NCBI GenBank assembly: GCA_938091655.1
Contig: CALKOA010000062.1
Span: forward strand, 1 to 44,943
Direction of reading: 5' to 3'
DNA: 44,943 nt
Source of the DNA: an uncultured Balneolaceae bacterium
Lineage (GTDB): Bacteria > Bacteroidota > Rhodothermia > Balneolales > Balneolaceae
Shown here piece by piece: positions 8,648-16,795 of the stretch. The notes under the pieces are model-generated. The model saw nothing but the letters and a program-made list of their open reading frames with translations. It was not told the DNA's origin and ran no database searches. Position 1 is the first letter of the stretch, and each line of letters opens with the position of its first letter. A program made the translations under genes and the position numbers.

Positions 8648-9994
8648 ATGAAAATAACAAAAATGCTAACTTTTATTCTTGTAATGTTAGTTCCTGCAAT
8701 AGCTAATGCTCAGTGGGTACATGATAATACATTCCAAGCACATCAAGATTCAATAAGAGATGTACATGGTGTAGCTGTAGATGCTGAGGGTAAAGTTTGG
8801 GTACAATCTTATTATCCAACAGAGGAGATAGTTATGAATCGGGGTGGAGATACACTTTCTACTCGAGTAATTTATATATATAATTCTGATGGAACTCAAG
8901 CCAGCTTTTCGCCTCTGAGTGTAATTACCTATGCTGACGGAAGTGCTGATACGCTAGGCCAAGTATGGTATCCGTCAAAAAATGATGGCGCTGGTGGATA
9001 TGAAGGATATTCTGGTAGGGGAATAACTGCAGATTCAAATGGTGACATTATCATTTCAGCATATAATCGTCTTTACAAAGTTGATCATACAGACGGATCT
9101 GGTATTGCTATGGTTGACCCATCTGCGGGTTGTTCATTAACAGAAGCTACAACCGATGATGCTAACAATGTTTATGTTGGTTGTGTGGTTGGTTCTGCTG
9201 GTTCATTAATGAAATTCGCTCCTGATTTAACGGGTGAAGAAGCAGTGGTTACAATAAGTGGTAGTTACTCTCGTGACTTACAAGTTTCAGGAGACGGAAA
9301 TACCATTTGGTGGGCAGGATATACCAATGGTGCTGTTTATCGTTATTCTCGAGATGATGAATTCTCATCATTTGGTGATGCTGATACCGTACTAGTGGGT
9401 ATGAAATCTGAAGTTTTTGATATCCATCCAGTAACAGGACACCTTTGGGTAGGAGCAGGATCAATGAATGATGTTCCAGGATCTCCTTGGACTCCACAAA
9501 CTTGGTATGCTTTTGATATTTCTACCGTTGGTACAGAGAATGAGATTCCTGTAGACTCAATTCGTTGGGACCCAACAGGAGAAGATGCATTTGATTCGGC
9601 TCGTCCTCGTGGGTTAGACTTTAGTTCTGATGGTATGACTGCATATATTTCAGTTTTTGCATCTCCTGATGGAATGCAGAAACATATGAAATCAGATGGT
9701 AATTCTAATGAAATAGTAAATAACCTACCTAATGGTTATGCGCTTGAGCAAAACTATCCAAACCCATTCAACCCATCTACAAACATTAACTACAGCCTTC
9801 AAGAAGCTGGTCACGTTACTTTAAAAGTATACGACATGACTGGTCGTGAGATCGCTACATTAGTTAATGGTCGTGTAAATGCAGGTGCGCATACGGTTAC
9901 GTTCAATGCGAGCAACCTTTCTTCTGGTGTATACATTTATGCCCTTGAAGCAAACGGTGTACGTTTAACAAACCGAATGACTCTTATCAAATAA
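8648..9994 (+). CDS. Secreted beta-propeller protein with C-terminal sorting domain
   Basis: The protein has 448 residues. AAAGGAG (8636-8642), 5 bases before ATG 8648, fixes the start, which gives a clean signal peptide (MKITKMLTFILVMLVPAIANAQ). The reading frame can be extended upstream to ATG 8621, but that adds a polar stretch before the signal. The body has propeller-type repeats (GVAVDAEGKVWVQ, GITADSNGDIIISAYNRLY, TDDANNVYVGC, SGDGNTIWWAG), resembling those of the preceding lipoprotein. The final 80 residues form a type A sorting domain (YPNPFNPSTNINYSLQ ... SSGVYIYALE ... RMTLIK). An AT-rich 7-pair hairpin (8579-8596) lies in the 71-base gap before it. It is the last gene of the operon and a terminator follows. 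Confidence 0.8.
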   Translation: MKITKMLTFILVMLVPAIANAQWVHDNTFQAHQDSIRDVHGVAVDAEGKVWVQSYYPTEEIVMNRGGDTLSTRVIYIYNSDGTQASFSPLSVITYADGSADTLGQVWYPSKNDGAGGYEGYSGRGITADSNGDIIISAYNRLYKVDHTDGSGIAMVDPSAGCSLTEATTDDANNVYVGCVVGSAGSLMKFAPDLTGEEAVVTISGSYSRDLQVSGDGNTIWWAGYTNGAVYRYSRDDEFSSFGDADTVLVGMKSEVFDIHPVTGHLWVGAGSMNDVPGSPWTPQTWYAFDISTVGTENEIPVDSIRWDPTGEDAFDSARPRGLDFSSDGMTAYISVFASPDGMQKHMKSDGNSNEIVNNLPNGYALEQNYPNPFNPSTNINYSLQEAGHVTLKVYDMTGREIATLVNGRVNAGAHTVTFNASNLSSGVYIYALEANGVRLTNRMTLIK

Positions 9995-10016
9995 GATTTA
10001 TTTGACGTTTATAAAG

Positions 10017-10046
10017 GCAGCCCTTCCAAAGGGCTGCTTTTTTTTT
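10017..10046 (+). terminator. Strong intrinsic terminator of the TonB operon
   Basis: GCAGCCCTT (10017-10025) pairs with AAGGGCTGC (10029-10037) around a 3-base loop, and nine T follow (10038-10046). It separates the receptor operon from the glycan-processing genes. Confidence 0.93.
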
Positions 10047-10049
10047 AAT

Positions 10050-10057
10050 TATTTTTG
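10050..10057 (+). promoter_or_regulatory. Candidate Bacteroidota -7 element
   Basis: TATTTTTG matches the Bacteroidota -7 pattern TAnnTTTG, 18 bases before ATG 10076 and just after the terminator, where a new promoter is expected. No clear -33 TTTG is seen, and AT-rich sequence makes chance matches likely. Confidence 0.25.
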
Positions 10058-10075
10058 AGTTTAAACTTTTTTCTG

Positions 10076-12091
10076 ATGAAATCACCGCTTCGAATCTCAT
10101 TTCTCTTAAGCTTAGCAGCTATTTTATTTATCAATTCTAGTTCTTCTTCCATTCTAGCTCAGGAATACACCATACCTAAAAAAGAATTTAGAGCCACCTG
10201 GATTGCTACGGTAATCAATTTGGATTGGCCACAATCTGGCGGATTGCCACCTCGATTTCAAAAAGAAGACTTGGTTAATAAACTGGATCGTTTAAAAGAA
10301 GCGGGAATCAATGTTGTTTATTTCCAAATTCGAACCGAAGGTGATGCTCTTTATGATTCACCCACTGAGCCTTGGTCGAAGTATTTAACGGGTGAAGAAG
10401 GGAAAGCTCCAGATCCCTATTGGGATCCTTTAACCTTTGCTATCGAAGAAGCACATAAACGAGGAATGGAGTTACATGCTTGGCTCAATCCATATAGGGC
10501 AATGAGGTCGATACCCTCTGATTTTTCGCAAAAAACTATACTCAATGAAGAGATGGATCCCAGCCTTGAGGTCATATTGAATAGAGAGTTTGACCAAGAG
10601 AATAAAATGAAAGTTTCTGGAACTTCTCAAAGAGCCGACAATCATGTTTCAAACACACATCCTGAGTGGCTGTTGGTCATGAATAATAAAATTGCCATTT
10701 TTGACCCAGGTTTACAGGAGGCCATAGAATACAACCGAGATATTGTAATGGATGTAGTTAATCGCTATGATGTGGATGGAATACATTTTGATGATTACTT
10801 TTATCCTTACCCACCTAATCATATGGGAAGTTCATCAGCCAATGAAAAATTGGATGACGAAACATTTGCAAAATATCCACGCGGTTTTACCGACAAAGAT
10901 GACTGGAGGAGAGCCAATGTAGACTTACTGGTTGAAATGATTCATGATAGTATTCAAGTAGTAAAACCATGGGTTAAATTTGGAATAAGTCCATTTGGAA
11001 TTTGGAAGAGTGGTGTTCCAGGTGGAATTTCGGGTATGAATGCTTTTGATACCATCTATGGTGATGGAATTGCGTGGTTAGAACAGCGCACCGTTGATTA
11101 TATAACCCCTCAACTGTATTGGGGAATAGAAAGATGGTATTCTGTAGGTCAAGATTATCGAGCTTTGGCCGATTGGTGGGCTGACCAAGCGCACGAAAAT
11201 GAGCGGCATATGTATCCTGGTCATGGTTTATATCGCACCAGTTCTAGTACATTTACAGGTACCTTGTTTAACCAAAACGAAATGCCCCGTCAAATAAAGC
11301 ATAATCGTTCAAACCCGCTCATTCAAGGAAGTGTTTTTTTCAGAGCAAAGAACATCACTAGTTACTCATCAAAGGGTTTTGCTGATACCCTTAAAACTAA
11401 CTATTACCGGTATGCTGCTCTCACACCGACTATGAGTTGGAAAGATAGTATTGCGCACGCAACACCACAGAATCTCCAAGTACAACGAGATTCAGAAAAG
11501 GAGTATGAATTTCATTTAAGTTGGGATCCTGTTGAAGTAAATGTCGAGGCAAAAAGATCAGCTACAGGCTATGTGGATTCCTTAGTTAAGTATGCTATCT
11601 ACCGGGTCGATGCCCCCGATCAGCCCGATCCAAACTCTGCAATGAATGAATATTATCATCTTGTTGGTGTTGCTGGAACTACTGAATTCACTGATGTTGC
11701 GCCCCCTTCTGAGCATAAGTATTGGTATTTCATCACTTCTGCTACAAGGAATTCTATTGAAAGTTCGCCAAGCAGTGTAATTGAAGCTGGGGTGGTAGTT
11801 TCAACGGAGGATGCATTAACCAGAATGGCTAGTTTCGATTTATTACCTAACTATCCTAATCCATTTAACCCTTCTACGGTTATCCCATTCACCTTGGAGA
11901 AAGGGGGCTTGGTACAGTTGGAGGTGTTTGATTTACTAGGCCGAAAAGTGGCTACATTGGTTAATGAAGAATTGCAGATGGGGAGTCATTCATTTAGTTT
12001 TGAGGGCGCTTCTCTTAGTTCAGGCGTGTATGTTTACCGGCTTCAGCAGAATGAACAGGTTCTCACTCGTTCTATGACTCTAATAAAGTAG
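10076..12091 (+). CDS. GHL10-family glycoside hydrolase (DigH/YngK-like) with sorting domain
   Basis: This 671-residue secreted hydrolase of the GHL10 (DUF187) family is related to E. coli DigH (YddW), which cuts peptide-free peptidoglycan strands, and to B. subtilis YngK. The signal peptide ends near SILAQ. The GHL10 barrel (about 30-430) begins with EFRATWIATVINLDWP and contains AGINVVYFQIRTEGDALY, ELHAWLNPYRA, DGIHFDDYFYPY and FGISPFGIWKSG, typical of the family. A FN3-like module follows (about 455-575). A sorting domain ends the protein (YPNPFNPSTVIPF ... SMTLIK). A TTG at 10055 would extend the frame but lies against the terminator T-run, so I chose the ATG. It heads an apparent operon with the phosphoesterase and phosphodiester glycosidase. 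Exact glycan specificity is not shown by the sequence. Confidence 0.85.
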   Translation: MKSPLRISFLLSLAAILFINSSSSSILAQEYTIPKKEFRATWIATVINLDWPQSGGLPPRFQKEDLVNKLDRLKEAGINVVYFQIRTEGDALYDSPTEPWSKYLTGEEGKAPDPYWDPLTFAIEEAHKRGMELHAWLNPYRAMRSIPSDFSQKTILNEEMDPSLEVILNREFDQENKMKVSGTSQRADNHVSNTHPEWLLVMNNKIAIFDPGLQEAIEYNRDIVMDVVNRYDVDGIHFDDYFYPYPPNHMGSSSANEKLDDETFAKYPRGFTDKDDWRRANVDLLVEMIHDSIQVVKPWVKFGISPFGIWKSGVPGGISGMNAFDTIYGDGIAWLEQRTVDYITPQLYWGIERWYSVGQDYRALADWWADQAHENERHMYPGHGLYRTSSSTFTGTLFNQNEMPRQIKHNRSNPLIQGSVFFRAKNITSYSSKGFADTLKTNYYRYAALTPTMSWKDSIAHATPQNLQVQRDSEKEYEFHLSWDPVEVNVEAKRSATGYVDSLVKYAIYRVDAPDQPDPNSAMNEYYHLVGVAGTTEFTDVAPPSEHKYWYFITSATRNSIESSPSSVIEAGVVVSTEDALTRMASFDLLPNYPNPFNPSTVIPFTLEKGGLVQLEVFDLLGRKVATLVNEELQMGSHSFSFEGASLSSGVYVYRLQQNEQVLTRSMTLIK

Positions 12092-12108
12092 GCGAAAAAG
12101 GGGGTAAA

Positions 12109-13140
12109 ATGTCAGATAGGCGCAGTTTTCTAAAAAATATTAGCTTGGGCCTGTTTGGTTTAGGTGGTTTACATGCAAGCTCAAAACAAGGCGAAGAGCA
12201 GAATGAAGTAAAATTCCGTATTGCTCATGTGACCGATCAACATGTCACTTCTAGGCGTAAGGGTCACCTAGGTTATCAAAAATGCATAGATTCAATTAAT
12301 GCTCTGAGACCTTCACCCGATTTGGTGTTAATGGGGGGGGATATGGTCTTTGATGGACTATATACCGATTTAGAAGTGTTTCAAGAGTCTATAGAATTGT
12401 ATAAAAAGATTTCAGATACATTGGAGATGCCTTATTATCATTGTATTGGCAATCATGATGTATTAGGCTTATCCTCTAGAAGAAAGGTAGCTCCAGATCA
12501 TCCCGAAATTGGGCGAGCTTATATCATGAACCGTCTGGATATGAGTAGAGATTATTATAGTTTCAACCACAAAGGATGGCACTTTGTGGTATTGAACTCT
12601 ATATACGAGAAAGAGGGAAGCTCAGGACCAGCGTATGAAGCACGTATTGGTGAGCAGCAGATGGAATGGTTACGTTTTGACCTAGGTAAACACAAGGATA
12701 TGCCGACTATAGCGGTGAGCCACCTTGCTGCCTTTTCGCACAAGGGTCAAATAAGACAAGACTTTGATATGAAAGCGATGAGTGGAATTATTCTTCAGGA
12801 TAACAAACAGCTTAGGGAGGTGTTAGAGCGGCATAGTGTGCGCGCACTCTTGCAGGGTCATACTCATGTAAGTGAGAATTTCCAATACAATGACGTATGG
12901 TACATTACTTCGCAATCGGCTTCTGCGGCCTGGTGGGGAGGAAACTGGTTGGGTTTTAAACCTGGATACACTGTTCTTGAGCTCGGCGAACGGGACATTG
13001 TACGATGGTATGCTAATGAATATGAATGGGAACATCAACTTGAACCTGAGGATACCTTAGAGCGTGAACGCATTCAAGAACAAAAAAACTTTGAAGCAGA
13101 ACAAGTTATTCTATATAGACAAGAAACGAGCCGTGGATAA
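12109..13140 (+). CDS. Tat-type secreted calcineurin-like metallophosphoesterase
   Basis: The protein has 343 residues. The N-terminus DRRSFLKNISLGLFGLGG is a twin-arginine signal. All metallophosphoesterase metal motifs are visible: D43-x-H45 (TDQH), GGD78, GNHD (residues 114-117) and, later, SH and GHTH. These bind two metals and hydrolyse phosphomonoesters or phosphodiesters. AGGGGG just upstream supports the ATG, 17 bases after the GHL10 stop. A run of eight G (12333-12340) encodes part of the GGD motif, a site where slippage would destroy the enzyme. The downstream phosphodiester glycosidase overlaps its end, so the two probably act on the same phosphorylated glycan (inference). The substrate cannot be read from the sequence. 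Confidence 0.83.
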   Translation: MSDRRSFLKNISLGLFGLGGLHASSKQGEEQNEVKFRIAHVTDQHVTSRRKGHLGYQKCIDSINALRPSPDLVLMGGDMVFDGLYTDLEVFQESIELYKKISDTLEMPYYHCIGNHDVLGLSSRRKVAPDHPEIGRAYIMNRLDMSRDYYSFNHKGWHFVVLNSIYEKEGSSGPAYEARIGEQQMEWLRFDLGKHKDMPTIAVSHLAAFSHKGQIRQDFDMKAMSGIILQDNKQLREVLERHSVRALLQGHTHVSENFQYNDVWYITSQSASAAWWGGNWLGFKPGYTVLELGERDIVRWYANEYEWEHQLEPEDTLERERIQEQKNFEAEQVILYRQETSRG

Positions 13141-14317
13141 TCAATTATCGAAAACAAATAGACCCCCACTTTTTTTTTATGTAATCATAATAGGTTTTAT
13201 AGCGCTATTCGTTCATGAGCATTTAGTGGCTCAATCATTTTCGATCAGCGTGCTAAATGACTCGGTAATAAGCAAAGGTGTTCAACACATAGCATGGGAG
13301 TCAAAGGAGCCTAGGTGGTCAGGGGATATTGTAGTGGCTGATTGGACTCCCTCTGTAGAGCTAAAAACTGTGAAAGCAAATAATGCATTGATGGGCTATG
13401 AGACCACTCAAGAGATGATGCGGACTTATCAGGAAGCGATTAACGAGACAAAAAAAGTGGTTGCTGCTATTAATGGAGATTTTTATAAGGCAGGCGGAGT
13501 GCCTGTACACAGTCAACTTATCGATGGTGAAATTCTGAAAATGCCTGTTCAACGTGACGCTTTAGCCATGGATGACCAACAACATTTTTATCTGGGTTCA
13601 TTTAGATATTTTGGTCAATTAGAAATTCTTAAACCATCGATTATGCTAGAGATTGATGGAGTGAATATGGCTCGCGAGGCCGATCAACTTATTGTGTATA
13701 ACTCATATTATGGGGACTCGACCAACACTAATAGCTACGGATATGAAGTCCTTCTTGAGCAACTTGAGCATCGACCTATTAACCGACCTGAGCTATTCCG
13801 AGTGGTCGAATTAGCTGAATATGAAAAAGGCTTTATTCCTGATGGTCATGTTGTTCTATCTGCCCATGGGGAGAAGGTGTCTCAGCTTAAGGTGTTGGCA
13901 GAGGGAGATTCGGTACGAATAACTCATGGGTTACTGCAAGGTCAAAATGCTATTTACGAACAACCAGCACTAGTCGAATTTATTGGGGGAAGTAAGGTAT
14001 TTTTACATGATGGAGAGATTGATGGTAATTGGCCTGAACGACATCCTAGATCGGCTCTTGGCTTTAATTCAGATACCACAAAAGTTTTTTTATTTACCGT
14101 AGATGGTCGCCAAGAAAGTAGTGTGGGTATGTCGCTCACTGAGATGGCCGAGGTGATGAAGTATTTTGGAGCTCACTACGCCATAAATCTTGATGGTGGT
14201 GGGTCAACAACTTTAGTCGCCAATAATAGGGTTCTGAATTCCCCATCCGATCCAACAGGGCAAAGAAAAGTTTCCAATGCCGTATTATTGGTTCAAGACC
14301 GTAGGTTCAGACGTTGA
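13133..14317 (+). CDS. Phosphodiester glycosidase family protein (NAGPA-like)
   Basis: The family (PF09992, related to the animal mannose-6-phosphate uncovering enzyme) hydrolyses sugar-1-phosphodiester bonds. With the GTG at 13133, which overlaps the previous gene by 8 bases, the protein has 395 residues and a single hydrophobic export segment (LFFYVIIIGFIALFV). A GTG at 13064 is also open but would overlap 77 bases. Family motifs are AAINGDFYKAGGVPV (around residue 112), ALGFNSD, FLFTVDGRQ, and NLDGGGSTTLV followed by R-x-VSNAVLLV at the end. It has no sorting domain, unlike the paralogue at 25202-26887. A nine-T run near the start (PPLFF) is a possible sequencing or slippage hazard. It is the last gene of the GHL10 operon and is convergent with the next gene. 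Confidence 0.82.
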   Translation: MDNQLSKTNRPPLFFYVIIIGFIALFVHEHLVAQSFSISVLNDSVISKGVQHIAWESKEPRWSGDIVVADWTPSVELKTVKANNALMGYETTQEMMRTYQEAINETKKVVAAINGDFYKAGGVPVHSQLIDGEILKMPVQRDALAMDDQQHFYLGSFRYFGQLEILKPSIMLEIDGVNMAREADQLIVYNSYYGDSTNTNSYGYEVLLEQLEHRPINRPELFRVVELAEYEKGFIPDGHVVLSAHGEKVSQLKVLAEGDSVRITHGLLQGQNAIYEQPALVEFIGGSKVFLHDGEIDGNWPERHPRSALGFNSDTTKVFLFTVDGRQESSVGMSLTEMAEVMKYFGAHYAINLDGGGSTTLVANNRVLNSPSDPTGQRKVSNAVLLVQDRRFRR

Positions 14318-14344
14318 GGGAATCACAGATTATGGGCTTTGTTC

Positions 14345-15508
14345 TTATACTTTGATCAGTATGTTTTTTCGCTGCATCCAACGTGCTAATATAAAAAAGA
14401 TAAAAACCCACAAAATAGAATGACTTAGGGAAGCAATCATAGGATCGACAAAGATTCCTTTTAATACCACCGAGTACAAAACACCTTTCAAGCTCAATAC
14501 TTCGCCAGCTACTGTAATGTGTATCATCCCCATTATTCGCGCAACGATTCCACTTAAGAAAAATACGGTTATGGCATTAATCCCATAAGCAATTCCCCAA
14601 TTTATTCCCTTTTTGTATTCCTTTACGTCGATGTACCAATAACAAAAACCAAACATAATACTGGCTAAACCACCTGTGAACAGGCTAAATGAGCTGGTCC
14701 AGATATTTTTATTGAGTGGAAAAATCCAACTCCAAAGGTACCCAATTGTCAACCATATAAAGCCCCATGTAAGTAAATCAAGTATTTTGTGTTCCGGGCT
14801 TTGATGATTTTTAAGCAGTATTTGACCAACGAAAATACCCATCAAAGTACATACTAAAGCAGGAAGTGTACTAAGAATACCTTCCGGGTCCCACAAATCT
14901 TTCCACATATGCCCGCTGATAAGAAGCTGATCGATATAGGCCGCTAGATTTCCTTCGGGTATATCAATAGCACCCGCTCCATACCCGGGTACTGGAATAA
15001 AGCTCATCGCCAGCCAATATCCAATCAAAATGAGCCCACCCAAGATCCATCGTACTCTGTTTGATGTGTACAGAAATAGAAAAGCGGCTATTATATAGAT
15101 CACAGCAATACGTTGTAGAACTCCTGGTATTCTGAGGCTTGCAATTTTTGGATGAAGACCAAACTCGGGTGAAAATACCACGTACGGAAAAGCCGCGAGG
15201 GCCAAGCCCAAACCAAATATTTTTAGTCCACGAATAGTGGTTTTTTTGATTAATTCCTGACGACCCATTCCTTTTGACATTGCTTTAGAGAAAGCTAATA
15301 CAATGGAAACGCCAACAATAAATAGGAAGAAAGGGAATATTAAATCAGTGGGGGTCCAACCATGCCATTCTGCGTGAGCGAAAGGACCATAGATATGTGA
15401 CCATGAGCCCGGATTATTCACCCATATCATGGCAGCAACAGTGGCGCCTCTGAAGAAATCTAGGGAATCGAGTCTTTTTCCTGTTGAAATTTGTTTAGTG
15501 GTATCCAT
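14345..15508 (-). CDS. NagX/HGSNAT-like multi-pass membrane protein (DUF5009-type)
   Basis: This 387-residue integral membrane protein has about 10-11 hydrophobic helices. The start RLDSLDFFRGATVAAMIWVNNPG and the following HAEWHGWTPTDLIFPFFLFIVG are hallmarks of the heparan-alpha-glucosaminide N-acetyltransferase/NagX family. The bacterial members are linked to N-acetylglucosamine use, either as acetyltransferases or in sugar transport. The conserved His in HAEWHGW corresponds to the acetyl-accepting histidine of HGSNAT by position (inference). It lies 19 bases downstream of nagZ in the same direction, so the pair forms an operon. This fits handling of GlcNAc released by NagZ. Confidence 0.82.
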   Translation of the reverse strand: MDTTKQISTGKRLDSLDFFRGATVAAMIWVNNPGSWSHIYGPFAHAEWHGWTPTDLIFPFFLFIVGVSIVLAFSKAMSKGMGRQELIKKTTIRGLKIFGLGLALAAFPYVVFSPEFGLHPKIASLRIPGVLQRIAVIYIIAAFLFLYTSNRVRWILGGLILIGYWLAMSFIPVPGYGAGAIDIPEGNLAAYIDQLLISGHMWKDLWDPEGILSTLPALVCTLMGIFVGQILLKNHQSPEHKILDLLTWGFIWLTIGYLWSWIFPLNKNIWTSSFSLFTGGLASIMFGFCYWYIDVKEYKKGINWGIAYGINAITVFFLSGIVARIMGMIHITVAGEVLSLKGVLYSVVLKGIFVDPMIASLSHSILWVFIFFILARWMQRKNILIKV

Positions 15509-15527
15509 ACTTCGATTTAGGTATTAA

Positions 15528-16610
15528 TTATTCTTTTATAGTCATGGGCAATTGGGCCTTGAGGGTTAGTATCTTAATAACTGATTGGTCAATTCGATTT
15601 TCGCTAATAAGACCCTCATCTAGTAATTGCTCTACTAAACATACTAAATCAGATAATTTGGCGGGTTCAGGTAAAAGATTATTCCCAAAACAAAACATAT
15701 CTACTCCTGCGTTTAGACCCATTTTCAAGGCCTCTTTGATCCCGTAGTGATTAGAAATAGCCCTCATTTGCATGTCGTCGGTAAATATCATTCCATCATA
15801 GCCCATTTTTTCACGGAGCAATTTGGGTATTATGTGCTCAGATAAGGTGGCTGGATGCTGTGTATCGAAGTCTTTATGGATCACATGGGCGGACATGATC
15901 ATGGAACACAAGCCATCTTCTATCAAGGATGAGTATGGGAGTAATTCATCTACTTCCCAGGTTTCGGTTATATCTACAAAGCCGGCATGGGTGTCACCTT
16001 TGGCACTTCCATGACCAGGGAAATGTTTGCAGCAGCCCCAAATTCCTTCTGATCCCAAGCCTTCTAAGTAGGCTTTTGCATGGCGATACACAAGCTCGGA
16101 GCTACGGCCAAAAGATCGTTCTCGCTTGGCTATGATGGAGGAATTTTCTTCTTTTGCTATATCTACCACTGGTGCAAAATTAATCGAAATATGCATTTCT
16201 CTAAGAACGGAGCCTATGTCTTTGGCCTGTTGATAAGTCAATTCAAGGTTGTCTTGTTTTCCTAGATAGGCATGACTATTTGTTTCTGGGAATCCATATT
16301 CAGATTTTAACCGATTGACAAGTCCTCCTTCTTGATCGATACCAATCCAAAGTGGGAGTGAGCTTGTCTGATGTAAAGCCCCGCAGAGTTCTTGAAGTTG
16401 CTTGGGTGAGGATATATTATGGACGGGCTTGTGGTGAACCATATCTTGATCGAATAAAATAACCGCTCCAGGACCTACTTCCTGGATCATGTGAAGCACT
16501 TCAGAGCCTGCACTCACATCAGAACCTCTAAAACCCATTAAAAAAAGTTGAGCAATTTTTTTTCGTATTGGTAAAGTGTCTAGCAAACTAATCGGACTTT
16601 TTGGGTTCAT
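15528..16610 (-). CDS. nagZ: GH3 beta-N-acetylhexosaminidase (NagZ-type)
   Basis: The protein has 360 residues, the usual length of single-domain NagZ, and no signal peptide, so it is probably cytoplasmic. It removes non-reducing GlcNAc from muropeptides or GlcNAc-MurNAc. Motifs: LFLMGFRG, GIDQEGG (about 105), the NagZ loop KHFPGHGSAKGDTHAGF carrying the catalytic Asp/His pair, and MIFTDDMQM with the nucleophile Asp. The ATG at 16610 has no Shine-Dalgarno. It is divergent from namZ across 185 bases, and its product would complement NamZ: NagZ takes GlcNAc and NamZ takes MurNAc from non-reducing ends. Confidence 0.92.
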   Translation of the reverse strand: MNPKSPISLLDTLPIRKKIAQLFLMGFRGSDVSAGSEVLHMIQEVGPGAVILFDQDMVHHKPVHNISSPKQLQELCGALHQTSSLPLWIGIDQEGGLVNRLKSEYGFPETNSHAYLGKQDNLELTYQQAKDIGSVLREMHISINFAPVVDIAKEENSSIIAKRERSFGRSSELVYRHAKAYLEGLGSEGIWGCCKHFPGHGSAKGDTHAGFVDITETWEVDELLPYSSLIEDGLCSMIMSAHVIHKDFDTQHPATLSEHIIPKLLREKMGYDGMIFTDDMQMRAISNHYGIKEALKMGLNAGVDMFCFGNNLLPEPAKLSDLVCLVEQLLDEGLISENRIDQSVIKILTLKAQLPMTIKE

Positions 16611-16795
16611 CTAAGGAGGTTAAGTGGTTTTATGTGATCTAAATAACTTTTCTGGCTGCGTATACATCAACCCGAAAAACGGTGTTTTAAGAGATGTAAA
16701 TGTGGGTGATAAATCGAGGTAGTTCATTTCTATTTTACCTACTTTATACATGATATGTTAATCATTTAAGACATTCTAAGCCAATCTATTAGTCT

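Noticed and set aside
10055-10075. TTG-initiated N-terminal extension of the GHL10 protein
   Set aside because: It begins only 8 bases after the terminator T-run and overlaps a promoter-like element; the ATG at 10076 gives a normal signal peptide.
13064-13132. GTG-initiated extension of the first phosphodiester glycosidase
   Set aside because: It would overlap the previous gene by 77 bases and add a lysine-rich stretch before the signal segment; the GTG at 13133 is more economical.
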